Positions 25,993 through 39,220 of a DNA stretch of 64,000 bases are shown here, one piece after another. A model generated the notes under the pieces. That model searched no databases. It saw nothing but the letters and a program-made list of their open reading frames with translations, and had not been told where the DNA came from. This DNA is from Cercopithifilaria johnstoni (Eukaryota; Nematoda; Chromadorea; Rhabditida; Onchocercidae). The position numbers and the translations under genes are program-made. Location: assembly GCA_916381525.1 (NCBI GenBank), contig CAKAEH010001981.1:186001-250000 (forward strand), written 5' to 3'. How positions within the stretch are numbered: the first letter of the stretch is position 1; each line of letters opens with the position of its first letter.

Positions 25993-26624
25993 TCATGTAG
26001 TTATTTGACCTGGATATGGATCGGGTCGATTTTTCCTCATCAAAAACTGTATTTTCCTCTGCATATCTTCGTTGATAATTGCCTTTGAGATTTCTCTGGA
26101 CAATTCATTCCGCTGCATGTACGGTTTTCGATAATATCGTGTTTTTCGTAGAATATCTAGTAAACCTTCATTGTTCATTAACCTGAATTGGAATATAATT
26201 ACAATCCGTATTGTACAAAAAACAAAGAGATGTTCGTAATGTCTGAATAGGCAACAAACTTATTGTTCTATTATGAAAGCGTTATGGAAGCAAAAAAGTT
26301 ATAATAATTAGAGATTCAGGACTTTCTCTATGTTCAGTTTTCCTTAGTATTCATTAATCATTAATTGTATAAATCCGAAGCAGAAATTTCCTGCGTAATA
26401 TCCAATTCAGAAAGCCGATTTGAATATATCGGTGCGGAAATAGCATCATTATTCGCAGAGGAAGACAAAAAAAACCTGTTGAGCAAATGGAAGGCTCCTG
26501 TAACATCATTATTAACAACGAGAACTGTTTTGTTGAGAAATCGTGGATGTGCGTGATGAATATTCCAGAATAGTTTTATACCGAAGGGTTGTTTTAGTGT
26601 CCCACGCCAACATCGTACCATCAT
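25993..26624 (-). CDS. mrps-21: Mitochondrial small ribosomal subunit protein bS21m
   Basis: Component of the mitochondrial small ribosomal subunit. Two minus-strand exons, 26624-26476 and 26182-25993, joined in phase 2; 112 residues. The core matches bS21m: FLNKTVLVVNNDV, LLNRLMNNEGLLDI, RRYY-like TRYYRKP, and the signature RKIQFLMRKNRPDPYPG. The N-terminus before HPRF is about 25 residues longer than in human and could serve as an import signal. Either of two adjacent ATGs (26624 or 26621) could start translation. Confidence 0.92.
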
Positions 26625-29600
26625 GAAACCAAATTAGAAGTGTGGAAGAAACGCCGACGGGACAATGTCTCTCCAAATGTTGCCACCTTTACACTCAAAT
26701 CTGCCCGTCATGTAGAGTTAAGTTACGATGATTGGTAACTGTGCAAACTTACGAAAAAGTTTGATTCTGTTTTAGCATTCAGGAATGGAAGAAGCCTTTG
26801 TTACTCTATGAATTGAGAAGATTTAGCTAGAAAATTTAAAGTCTTTTAAAATATTAGGAAAGATATAATTTTTGTTTGAATCGAAATATTTATACGAAAT
26901 GAATTCAGAAAAAAAACGCAAAATTGAATAGAAAATCTCTGAATAATTTTGGGACTCAAAACAATTATTTTTTCTCCTTTTGGCTTTATACACTTATTTG
27001 AACTCTTACGAAGTAATTTTATTTCATTTAGATGTTTATTTCGAACTTTGGCTCCTTGCTACTTCCATCAATTCATATCTTTGATTGTCGCTTCAACTAC
27101 AACGTATTTTAATTTTGCTAGAAGTGATGTGATATTAAAATTGATAATTTTGGAACCTGACAATTTTTAGTTCCGAATATACTTATATATGGTAGTTTCA
27201 TGGTTCACTTTTTATTTCAGTCCAAATTTATATAGTTCTCAGTTCTCACTGCATAATATATCAAAACTTCCATGATATTTTTGTTAATTTTTCATGATCA
27301 GAAAATGATAATTACGAAAGATTTGATCTTCGTAATTCTATTTCATTTAAAGTTTCAAATATAATAAAGCGATTTTTCCGCTCCAACACGAAGTATCAAC
27401 ATATATAATTACTGCGTGCTATGCAGCACTTGTTCATATTTTTCTATTCCATAAACATGTTTGCATGCTTACCGGTTCCTTTAACCTTTGCTTTCATAAT
27501 CGTCAAAACAATTGTGTTATCATCACTCATCATCGCTTGTTTACAAACTTTGTCGTTTTGTTTTACAATTTACTTATCGATTTCAGACTGCAACAATTTT
27601 GCTGATATTTCCACTACGCTGAGAAAATTAAAAATTCATTGTGCAACCGAAATAGTCGATATGTGGAAATAGCAGCAGAATTGTCGTCGCAGTTTGTTGA
27701 TAATTAAATTGATCAATCGATAATTAAAGGATTTCAATGACATCACACTTTCTTTTTTCATTACATGCCTCATGCACTTCTTGTATCGATTTCTTCCACT
27801 GTTCGTTATACTGACAAATGATTGAGTCGTTAATGATTTGTAGTGTATGATATCTTTTTAGAATGCTTTAGCAGCCCATCAATGTAGCTGCACCTGTTGT
27901 ACAATTTAAGTAAGCCTATCACCTTCATTTTAAATAAGCCTATCCTCTTCATCTATCCCTATCCTCTAATTAAAATCATTACATTTATATTTTAGTTTTA
28001 AATTTAGTATTGACTAATTCAATTTTTTTCCTATTACATTTTCACTCAGTTTATTTTACGCCGAATCGTTTCAATTTTATTTTTCCCTCCTCTCTATTCA
28101 TTACTTAAATGATGTCAGTATGATATTTATTTTTAGACATGAATTTTTAGAAATATCCCGAATGTCATTGCAAATGCAGCTCGAAATGAGAGAGCTGAAA
28201 TCGAACAATGAAGTAAAATTGATCCATTTTTCGTATCAAAAAATAATTCTAGATTAATAATAATTCTTTCATGTTCAGTTCGAGCTATCTCTCTCATTCA
28301 TCCATCATTTTGGCCAGTTATTGAACCTATTAATCTTTTGAACTTTCTGAACATAGATAACACCAACCTTGCAAATCAATATCTTGGAGAAATTTATTTT
28401 TCATCTCTTTAATAACATAAATAGCGCAGTTTGGTTTTTTGGACACTCCCGCAACTATGATTTTAAAAATCTCTCCAACAATGGCGGCTGCGATTTTTTA
28501 ACTGTCCAATATTGCCTTCGAAACAAATATACTTTAAGAATTTTCTCCACCTTTAATTATTACATCCTTTGTAAATTTAAACATTCTGTTCTGTTGAATC
28601 AACCAATTGTTCGGTACATTTCAGATGTATTAAAAATGCATCACTTTTCATTTAACTGCTTATTTTTCTTTTGTTCTCGAATTGCCCTTAAAATTTAGAA
28701 AGTTATCGTAATAATTAAAAATCACATCACATTTATGAATCAAATTAAGATATCGAATCAAAATGAACTGTTCCTATCTGAATATAATGATATACAACAC
28801 AGTTAAGGTATGCATTGATGGCTGATATAGCATCTATGTATGTCTCATCTGTCTGTGATCCACAGGCTTAGTTCGATACAGCCATTAGTTTGACAGCGAT
28901 GAAAAATGTGCTAATACAGGCACAGGCGATGATGTGTTGACAAGATCCTCTGACACGCTAGGGGTTCCCAATCCGTGATGCATTGCTTTGATGAAGCTTT
29001 CACCTAGTACTCATAATATGAGGCCTGTTTGCTTACAGCCTTTTAATTCCTTGAAATAGAAATTTTCTTTATTTTTCACAGGCCAATTGTATTAAGTAAT
29101 AAAAATGAAATGAATGATAAGAAAAACACAGAAATTTATTTGAAAAAAAAATGGCCTATAATTGAACAGTTAAATTAATGCAAGGAGAAAAGGTATAAGA
29201 AATTGATTGAAAGTTAATGTGTTTCTAAGAGATATTCTATTTTTTAAGAGCTATCACTTTTTATGACTTTACTTCAAACACTTGAAGGAATGCGTAATTT
29301 ACTGAATTACTTTGTCACTAAATTATTCAAGTTTATAATTTTTGATTAGTGCGAAGTCTTGAGCAAAAATCGTAATGCTAGCAAGTTCTAAACATAACTA
29401 TTACCTTACTTTCTTCTGAATTCGATCGAATTCATTTACTCCTCGAGTTGAATTTCTATGGCTGACATTATTGAGCAGAACTATTGGAACGTTAGCATTA
29501 TGTTGATAAAACTGTTATTCCTTAATTTTATATACCGCTCTTTTGAGAATGTAGAGCTATTCTTACAGCAACAAATACATCATAATAGGAAATGGATCGT

Positions 29601-29810
29601 CGGTGTTTGGTCTTTTGGAATTCGTAGAAAAACTGCGATAATCTTTCAATAAGTTGATAATTTTCTATTTCTTTTCACCGGGAAACTCTCATATCTTTCA
29701 GAAGTATTGAAAGGAAAATCCGAGGAATTCGTTTAAAATTGTTGCATTAAAAAATATGATCGAACAGTGGCTTCTGACTTAAGACAAAATTGAAGACAAA
29801 GCTTAGGAAA
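26625..29810. other. Long AT-rich stretch without an assignable gene
   Basis: Short exon-like pieces occur but cannot be chained with confidence: minus-strand 27533-27473 plus 27117-27068 (36 residues, starting MMSDDNTIV, good GTAAGC donor); plus-strand 28152-28210 (coil-like, MSLQMQLEMRELKSNNE); plus-strand 27590-27672 and 27862-27913, each ending in a stop. A segment at 28,945-28,975 (AGGGGTTCCCAATCC) recalls hAT-type transposon ends. Nothing was recognised. Confidence 0.4.
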
Positions 29811-32800
29811 ATGGTTGAAGTACTTAAAGACAAGTAAGTTCTGTATATTTTTATTTTTGTATCTGAAGAATAGCAGAGTTTCTTAAAGATTAGAATGTGT
29901 CTATAAATTCTTATGGTAATTCGTAAAATTGCAGACCCTTATAGATGAGTAGTTGGAAGACAGGAAAACGATAATATGAATTAAATATTTTAGATGAAAT
30001 CACATTTTATCATCCTGTTTTCAAATCTTTATGTCATGATAAAATATTTTTTTATTAAACTCTAGTAAGGTTGTAAAATTTGATGAATTGAAAAACAGAA
30101 GCAACAAAATTTTCCCTTCATTTAGATATCTTTTCAAAAGTGACATTTTTTTTACCTAATGGAAAGTGTAATGGTAACCGGTCTCCTCAATAGAAATTAA
30201 AATATTTGAGAAGATTAGTTGAGAATAAAAAACAATACAAAAACTTGTTGCACATTCCGATGTGCATTTGAATTGAAATCATCGATTTTATTCACTTTTT
30301 TGTCAATATGTGTTTTAACGCTTTTGCAGGTAAATGTTAAGACATAGGAAGGAAGTGATGTAATTAGCTGGGTTTTGATTACCTTTTTTATATCAAATGA
30401 ACATTACCGCTACACTGCAACAATAGATGATAACATTGAAAAATGAAGCAAAAAATATTCTAACCAATAAATGATATAACGCCTAAAATGAATGTGGTAT
30501 ATGTTAAGACTACAATAGCAGTAACAGCATGTATAGATTGAATAATACATTTGGGTGAGTTAGATTATAAATATTTGAATTGTTCTATTGGATTAGAAAT
30601 TTATTCCCACCTTCTCATATATGCAGAAGCCTTAATTATACACGCCTGACATTGCGGTTTCTCTTTGAATCTAAAAAGAAGTGGGATAGTCAAATGTTAT
30701 CATTTATTTCCCGTCTTTGGGTCAATAACGAAGCATGTGGCTCATCAGTAGAAGTAAGCTCAGAAACATCTGCTCATTTATGACAGTGTAGTCTTCTTAT
30801 CTTAGTCTTCCAACTATCCTCCTATTGACATGCGTGCACTAGCCTTATTTGTTCAAAAAATTTATTGGTTTTTCTATCCGCTTGGATTTATCACTTGATA
30901 CGACTAATCAATAGACTTGCTCAAGCGCACTCTCTTACAAGATAAGTAAATGAATCGCTCCTTTTCCTAACTTGGATTACACAATATAATTCTATATTTA
31001 TGTTCACTTTTTTTTATTGACAAACTTTATTTGAGATTTGTTGTGTTGAAAAATAAGCAACCTTACGAAGAGTCATACACCAAACGTTCCAAAAAAACAT
31101 CCTTCTTTCAAAGTTTCTCAAAACAATAATTAATCATCTGTCAGGTAATTTGAAAGTCACGGTTAAAGCAAGGAAATATTTCTTTATATGCTTCAATTAA
31201 TAACTGCTGAAGTCTTTGTAACTGGGAAAGTTTCATTTAAAAGTAATCGGTTTTGCATTTTGTTTTGTTTAGTAACCGGTTGAACAGTATTCTTTTGCAT
31301 ACAAATTTTGTGCAATAAAATCATCTCTCTTTGAAGGAATTACCTCTGCATCTACTTCTTAAAAGTATACTAAAAATAGGCTGCACTTTTACCACACTAA
31401 AATTTCATCATTTAAATATGAATGTTGGATTTCCTCAATTCATATCTAATTTCATTAATCGTAGGGATAAGGGGAGGAACTAGGAGAAGTGTTTGGGAAG
31501 AGAATGACACTTAACTTCGGAAAATATTGCTTCTTTTTATTTTGAAATGCATCTCTCGCAAATTTACACAGACGAATAGCGTTGATCATATTTGTTCACT
31601 TATTGTCTTACACCACTCTTTGCGTCCTCTCCCTTTTGCCCTACCATATGGATTTTATAGCTGCCCCAAAGTACAACTACCTTTGCCCACCTTATTTTTA
31701 ATTGAATATAAATTATTGTTTTTTGCAGTAATTTTCTTGCACTTCTCTTTTAAATTTTGATATTTTGTGATGTTTGTTAGAATTTTCGAGTTAAGTTTAA
31801 ACTTTAATAGCATTTTTCAGTTCGATGAGCGCATTGTTGTACTTCACTCCAGCTTCTCATCTAGATTTAAATCAATTAGTTTTGTTTTTTAGAAAATGGA
31901 AAATCAAACAACGCTAGGTTAATTATAGTAGAGTGCGTCACCGCGCGTCCTTTAAACAACAGATCAGCGAGCCATAAATTTATCTCACCAATGGGAAATT
32001 TATTTTAGGTGTGTGGCAGAGAATTACTTTACCATTTTATGTGAGGGTTCAATTATATAACTAGTAATTTTCACCCTACAAATTATATATTTCATATGAT
32101 TCGATAACTTTGGACAGATGACATCTGTTCGCTTGCAAATATTTTTTGCTCTTGTGTTTAAGAACAAAATAATAAGTAAACAGATGTTATCTGGTGAAAT
32201 ATTTTGCGAATATTTTGTTTGCATGTTTAAATAGTGTAAGTGAAAAAATGCAGCCCTTGTAATTATGCCTGAATGTTATAAGAGCTTCAGGAATCTTAAG
32301 GATGTTTCTGTAAGAGTTTGAAAATTTCAAGACTGTTTGCAATTTAAATGGCGGAAAAAAAATCAGTCAATAGGTTTGCCACTTTATAAAGCTTACGAAA
32401 ACTTTTTTCTATTCCTTCTTTTGTCAGCTCTCCCTCAATTCTTTCCATGCTTTTAGTGATTATAGTTTTAGTGATGATTTTTAAATTAGTGATTTTAGTG
32501 ATTAGTTTTTAGTGATTATTTCCGTAGCGTTCCGTAGCGAATGTATCTATTCTAAGGCAAGCAATATCATTAATTTCAGTTTACATTCGAAAAGCCCATT
32601 CAATAAAAGACGAAGTAATTAAGTTTCTACAAATAATTTTAAAACACTGACTGCTAAACGATATTTTTCCAATATTTTCTGTAATTGATATCTCTTCATT
32701 TATTTTATAACGGAACGATGTCACTTGTTATAAGGTAAGAGAACTTCTAAAATGGTATTAAAAGTTAGGATATGAATCATAGCTGCCATAATATATTTAA

Positions 32801-33249
32801 ACCACCTAACTGCTATATGCATGCTTCGCTTAATGAATATTAAAGAAGGAAAAAAATTCGACCAAAGAAAATATGTCTAGCTTCAGAGGAAAGACAGTAG
32901 GGTAATAAGATAGCATTTGTCTCTGTTTGATGGAAGAAATGTATTACAGTTCCAAAAGTTCTTACTCTCTCTTCCGAAAGTCAAGAAAATAATACTTAAA
33001 TAGTGAAAAATAAAAGCACGAAATACAAATAAATATATCAATGGAAAAATTTGAACAGGTAAAAAGTTAATCACTAATTTCTGATTTCTTTCTAGATCAT
33101 TCATTCGAATTAGCTAATTTTTCTCTTTTTATTTGAATGCTTATCAGAATTGTTCTTCTCTTCCTCTCCATTTCACCAAAATTTTTTCTTCCATTCCTCA
33201 AATTCAGAGTCGAGAATTATGGCACTATGAGGATCTGCCATCAGACTAA
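29811..33249 (+). CDS. Possible small spliced gene, unrecognised
   Basis: Three segments join in phase: 29811-29833 (ATG after AAAA, then MVEVLKDK, ending at GTAAGT), 30627-30753 (after TATGCAG; contains LFESKKKWDSQMLSFISRLW; ends at GTAAGC), and 33208-33249 (after ATTCAG; SRELWHYEDLPSD then stop). The product would be 63 residues with no known domain. The splice signals are good, but the last intron is about 2.4 kb and further exons may be missing. Treat as a hypothesis. Confidence 0.25.
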
Positions 33250-33902
33250 AATAATCATTAGCTTCAAAACGAAGCCTTCTTGCCCATCAACTTCCAACCA
33301 ATTCGAACCCCTCAATACTTGGTACTCCTGCGCGTTACATGTTCCGCGATCAAAACAGAACCTTACTCTTCCAACTTCTCTTATCTCCTCTACTCTATTT
33401 AATCTAAGTCTCTAACGTTCTCAATCCTGATCCATTCATCTATTTTGGAATCTCTCCATTACTAATCCTCTCCAAAGATTATATTTCCTCGCCATATTCT
33501 GTCTCAACAACAGCTACACTGTATACCTGGAATTTTTTCAGTGGTTGGGGTTAACAACAACTGCGTTATATATCTGAAATTCTTTCAGCGGTTGGGGTTC
33601 GGTCGCCGTGTTTACGGTGGACTGGTATGCGGGATATCAGACTGGAGTATCTGGGGCATAGAAGGAGTTTTTATGAGGTTGCTAAGGGGGGGGGGAGCGA
33701 TAAGTGTTGATTTATACAGTTTTTTTCCAAACGGCGTTAATAAACCTTGAAAATACTCACTTCTTTAAATATTCTATTCCAAATTTTCTAACTGGACTTC
33801 GTTTTCAACTAGCAATTTCACCTTCTTGTTTTGTTTTAAGGCACCAGTTTTTTGTTAATTTTTAATTCTTTGCGGTAATAATTTTTGCCCATATAATAAG
33901 GA
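33250..33902. other. Upstream region of TPRKB
   Basis: A GC-richer patch at 33,250-33,700 breaks the AT-rich background; it holds the 50-bp duplication and the G run. No gene recognised. Confidence 0.5.
33505..33599. repeat. Diverged 50-bp tandem duplication
   Basis: Copy one is about 33505-33552 and copy two about 33555-33599; both run from CAACAAC to TTCAG followed by GGTTGGGGTT. It lies in a locally GC-rich patch that also holds a run of ten G at 33686-33695. Confidence 0.7.
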
Positions 33903-33912
33903 TAAATTTTAG
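33903..33912 (+). promoter_or_regulatory. Candidate spliced-leader trans-splice acceptor
   Basis: AAATTTTAG ending at 33912, only 13 nt before the TPRKB start and without an obvious upstream donor. This layout is common for trans-spliced nematode genes. A cis intron with a non-coding first exon is the alternative. Confidence 0.5.
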
Positions 33913-33925
33913 GGGAAAGAAGAGG

Positions 33926-35664
33926 ATGAAGTCAGGCACCTCTCGGTTGTTTGAACTTCTGCCAGACCCGTACGACACCTCGCAAAGACGATTTTTCCGT
34001 GTTTGTTTATTTACGGATGTCAGGAATGCTCCGGAACTAAGACAAGCATTAATGGATGGATCAATCGATGCCGCTTTGATCAGACCTGAACTGGTAAGTA
34101 CTAATCGAATCGAGCTTAAATTTGATGATTAAATTTGTTTGACTTGATTAAATTTGGAAAGATATTGCAGCTAATTGCAAGCATAGTCTGGAAAGATTTA
34201 TGCTGACTCAAAAATAACCTGTTATCGGTTTGAACTAATGAATGAAAAATAACAAGGCCAATAAACATCTTTCCGAATTTTAGTGGTTTGATAACCGGTG
34301 AAACTTGTTGAAGCACACAACAAAATGATGTAGGAACTCTATTAATAAATGCAATATAAGAGCAGAGGAAGTTAACGCTTATTATAGTCATAAATTACTT
34401 AGTTCCTAATTCAACTAATTGATCACTGCCTGTTAAGCTGGTCTTGTTGTTTGGCCACTGATGTTATCTTGCTGAATAATTGTTTAACTTTATCGATCTG
34501 TACCTAAAATTCGTTGGTCGATGTTGTTGCTGCTGTGAACTCTCTGTCTACCCGAAAAAATGCGTGAATAAACCATTCTTCCTTTAATACTGAATGCGAT
34601 CTCTTATATAAAATTTTTCCCATCTTAATCCAACCACCTCATATCATTGCTATGACGATTGACTCTATTTCCATTTGACGGAGATGCTTGATGATTGTTC
34701 TATTTGCTGAGTTAACTTCGACTACATAAATAAATATAAATAATGGATAATGGAAATTGTATACGACAATTTATCTGTATACTATGTACAAGAACATGAT
34801 TTTCTCTTTCTCGATTACCCTCTTTGTAATTTTTATTGTACATTCTATAATTATTTATTGAATGATCTCAGCAACCCAAATATTGTGCTAGCCTGCTAAT
34901 TAAAATTGACTTTTGATATTAAAATGTATGGGATTTAAAATCCTGTTGCGCTGATCGTTTATGTTCCACCTGTTTGTTAATTAATCTTACTATCGATATT
35001 ATTGCGATCCGATATAGTATTTTTTTCCATTCACATCACGTTGAAGGATTTGTTGATAGAATAACAGGATTTCTTGTTTCATTGATCGACATTGTTTGTT
35101 TGAAAGGAAACATTTCTCTAGATTTTGGAAGTTTTCACGCTTTTGGCGGCTGCAAATAAGGCTGTTCACCAAGCTGCGCATAATAGACTTTCAACGCGAA
35201 CGCTTCATGCTGAATTGGTATATTCATTGTCGCCTGACCGGAACGTAAGTTGTTTTGTTGTGATTCTTTTGAAGGATAAATTGATTTCAACCATCTTTAT
35301 TATGTTTATTCTGATAAAAATGCGAAGTATTGTTGCTGTTGCAAGGATTAAATCAGTAGGAAGATGAGCAAAAATTGTGGGTAGAGCCTGTAAAACATTT
35401 TTGATTGGATTTTAGACAGACTTTGAATTTTACATTGTTTTTAAAGCAGCTTATCTGTTTCCATTAAACTGGTTATATTTGTAGATATTGGAATCATTAC
35501 TAACATTTGGTATTGCGGAAGAAAGTCGTAACCTTTTAGTCGGTATATTTGACGACGAAAATGGTGAGAAAATGATTAAAGTAGCAAAGAAAATTGATGG
35601 TAAGCCAGTTCCGATAACCGTACTACCTCAAATGGCCGACTACGAGAGTATTAAAAAGGTTTAA
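33926..35664 (+). CDS. TPRKB / Cgi121, KEOPS complex subunit
   Basis: Regulatory subunit of the EKC/KEOPS complex that makes N6-threonylcarbamoyladenosine at position 37 of ANN-decoding tRNAs; Cgi121 binds the kinase subunit Bud32/PRPK. Three exons in phase 0: 33926-34093, 35122-35244, 35485-35664; 156 residues. Family blocks: CLFTDVRNAPELRQ, LLAAANKAVHQA, LSTRTLHAELVYSLSP, then TFGIAEESRNLLVGIF. The C-terminus stops right after ESIKKV, about 25-30 residues before the human end. A GT just before the stop (35658) and an acceptor at about 35,750 leading into VTAEVDFVFVFLL allow an alternative end, but that sequence does not resemble the family. Confidence 0.92.
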
Positions 35665-38600
35665 TGAAGATTTGAAAATTTTATATTAAAATTGTGTTTC
35701 GGCAATACTTTGATACTCTAAGGTGTTTTTTGGGAAGTTTCTATAATTCAGGTAACAGCAGAGGTCGACTTTGTTTTTGTATTTCTATTAATATATCTTC
35801 AAGTTGAAGAAAAGAGTTTAAAAAGATAGAAATTGAAATGGTTTCTTAAGTTATTGTAAATTTCCTCATCCTGCCGTGAAATGTTACTGCCAGAATAAGA
35901 CAAATGATACTTATTTTTAAATATTGCTCTACTGTTATTATTCTACTCTACTGTTATACGCAAACGGAAAATGTCAAAAAACTTAGAAAATCGGCTTCTT
36001 TGTAATTTAATGTTTTTAAAAGGACAAGAGATGAAAATTTTCAGATATACAGAGTGAAAGAATCCGAATACAACGAAGAGACAATAAGTGACGCAATAAT
36101 AACTCGAATTGCTACCAAAGATTGCATTTAAAATGCGCTGTTTTCTGCTCATTTTGTCCTTCTTCAGTCCATTTCAGAAATATAGTTGGCACATCGCTGT
36201 GAATCGAGTTGTCTTTTTTTCGAATATTTAATGATTTTGATAAAAGCACAATTTTCTTTCACTTCAAATGTTAGCGCTTTTATTAGCAGTGTTAGTTTTG
36301 TCTAGTGATTTGTTTTCTGCATTTCATTTATGATATTGGTTGGGGAAAGCAAGACTAAATTTAAGAAATCGAGAATTTTGAAAAATTTTCATTAGTGCAG
36401 GTTCATAAATAGTTTAATCGATGAACTGTTCTGCATTTGTCGTAGCATTTCATACAATAACATGAAAATTGATGTAGTTTAAATAAATTATTTGGAATTT
36501 ATTTTCTATCTGGTCTTTTTACTAAAAGAGCTTCTGCAGTTAAGAATTTATGAATGCAGGCGCAAGCTAAATTTTTCCGATGCTTAAAAGTAGTTATCAG
36601 AGTATTTTGAAAAGTAGTTTATTATTTCAGCTGAGTAGATACCATGATATTAACGCTCTCATTAATGTGATTTTTTTAGATTTCCTATCAATCTTATCTT
36701 ATTTCTGTTGATTCATTTGACAAATTTTCGCTTCAATGATGAAAAAGATTTGGAGTGAGTTGATGTTAATGCGGCAGTTTATAAAATATTATTTATAAAT
36801 ATATCTCACTGTTCAGTTTGATTATTTTAACTGAACTGATCTGATGATGAAATAACGAAATTTGTGCGTTGTTTAGAATGCATAATATTATCGATGATTT
36901 TTCATTGGCTGCTGATCACCTTTTCATCAACTTAATTGCACCTGTTACTCGACCAAGTCACTCTTGTATGAAAGTGTTTCGTAATCTCGTTTCCACGATA
37001 TTCAAGATTATCTGTGATTTTTTTCACTTTTCCTTCCTTTTATTATTGATTTGTAAATTACACTCTCTCGCACGCATTATCCTCTCTGCAGTTGCAAATA
37101 CTATACTCGAAACAATTCAGATATATCATAATTTTGTATATTTCTACACATTTTGTTGTGCATTAGTTTTACGTAAAATATTATGCGGCAATATTGGCAA
37201 AGTCATATGATTGAGACCACTTCGAATTTAATGTTTGTGGTTTTATAGAGTCACTGAGCAGTGTTTAATTTACTGTTTCAGTATCTGTGCTATACCATGT
37301 TGTTGTTTGTGGGTCTTTGTAATAAATATTTCTCTTACCGCTTTCTTCGTTTAACTTTTTGTCCCTCTCGTACTCTTTTTCCGGATTATAATGTTACTTC
37401 GTTTTAAGACTGGGCGCTATCGAATGCAGTATTTTTTCCATCTAAGATACGGTAATCTATTCGAATTGGAAATTTTTCTAACCAGGAATACCTGAATTAC
37501 TGGAATATCCATGCATCAAATCAGGATAAAGAACCTGTTGGGAAGAATTTTATTCCGCTCAAATGTCTTCCATTTGTAACATTTAATGCAGGAGGTTTTC
37601 ATTGATATGTTTGCCATGCTCGATCGTGGTCAGTAGTGGATATTCGAAATACTTTGCTGCCATGTTTTTTGAACTTTGGAATACCACAAATGGACTGGAT
37701 TAAAAGTATTTCTGTTATTGTTTATTATTTAAAATGAAGCTCGCAGAAATCTTCATGAAACGAAATTTAAAGACTACATCGCCGGGTCGGTGACTTTCAA
37801 GTTTTTGATGTTGAAAAAGAGCAAGCAGATAACAGACTACAAAATTTACGTGATTTGCGCAACAAAGTCGGCAGTCACATTGAGAGAAAAGTTATAAGTT
37901 GAAAAGGTAATTAATTTCAGTATACACTTGAAGACATTTCGACGCTATGTTTTGACTTGGGTTCCTCTAGTCTGTACAAAACTTCAGATATATTATCGTC
38001 GTAATTTCATGGAGCAGCGATTAGACGAAGTCACTAATTTACTTCATCATTAGTATTTCTTGATTTATTTTTATAAATTTTGTAGAAAAAGTCGCTGGCA
38101 GTTCATAAAGCAATGATTGGAAATATCGGTTTGATTTAGCTTTCGAACCAGAAATTATCCCCTTTTAAATAATTATGAAATTTCATTTGAAGCTTACATT
38201 TAAATTCGTAACACATTGACTGTCCAGTTCCACCATAATTTTGCATTTAGATTGTTCAGAAAACATGGACCCGAATGGTTTTTGCAATCACAAGGAATTC
38301 CGCACAAATGGAATTGCTTATTATCCAGGAAACAAAATTAAAGTTTTATTTTCTAAAAAAGTTCCAATGCATGAAAAAATGAACTGTCGGAGGGGACATT
38401 CTCTGAGGAGATGACGGAAATTGTAAATTGATTTTACTTGGAGATTTATTGAACTTTCGAAATATCAGTTAGAGATTTTATTGCAGCTATGTCAGGATAC
38501 AAAATCCAAGAGAACATCTTTCAACCCAGACGAATATGAAACAAAAGCAACCCCAACAGTAACTCCCGTGCTCTGATTTTATTGCTTTCACAGGTTCCGA

Positions 38601-39220
38601 TATTTTGAAATCAAAACCCCTCGGAACTCTTTTCGTCATTGCTTTTCGTTGAAATAAGACCACCATGCACAAACTCTTTCCTCTCAGTAGCTACATGTTT
38701 CTAGCGGTAAAAAAAAAGCTCGAACCATCTGCTTACTTTACATTTTTCAGTTTTAGTCTTTCAAAATTTGGAAGGTTGTGAACTCTGTTGTGTGAAGAAA
38801 AATGTGAATTTTTTATCAGCACATAAATGAACGATAAATGAGCAGTAAAATTTCGTGAACTGATCAATCGAATAATCTATACAGTTCACGTATGATTAAT
38901 ACTAAAAAAATGACAAACTGTCACGTCAAAAATTTGAATGTGTTGCAGACTATGAGAAAACAGTGAAACTTATTGCTATTTAAAATTATCAGTAAAAATT
39001 GATTTGCAAATATAGTTGGAAATAACACTTCGATTTTGAGAATAACATCCAAAGACTCAATATATACAGCTTCTAATTTCAAAGCAAGTCAAATAATATT
39101 TTACAACAGAGAGAAAGTAGAAGTGATCGTTGGAAAGTTGAAAGGTATTAACAAATATTAACAAACACAAAAATATAAAACTGTAAACTGCAAATGTGAT
39201 AACATTAAAACTCGCTAACA
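35665..39220. other. Gap with coding-like fragments
   Basis: Plus strand 36869-37210 is a 113-codon hydrophobic open frame with no recognised match. Plus 37486-37737 reads as about 85 codons with one internal stop (begins EYLNYWNIHASNQDKEPVG after TAACCAG). Plus 37788-37905 and 38264-38410 are also open and protein-like in more than one frame. These could be a decayed gene; no family was recognised. The rest is AT-rich and empty. Confidence 0.35.

Noticed and set aside
33290..33310. tRNA T-arm-like sequence on the minus strand (GGTTCGAATTGG)
   Set aside because: No matching acceptor stem, anticodon arm or A box; no tRNA found elsewhere.
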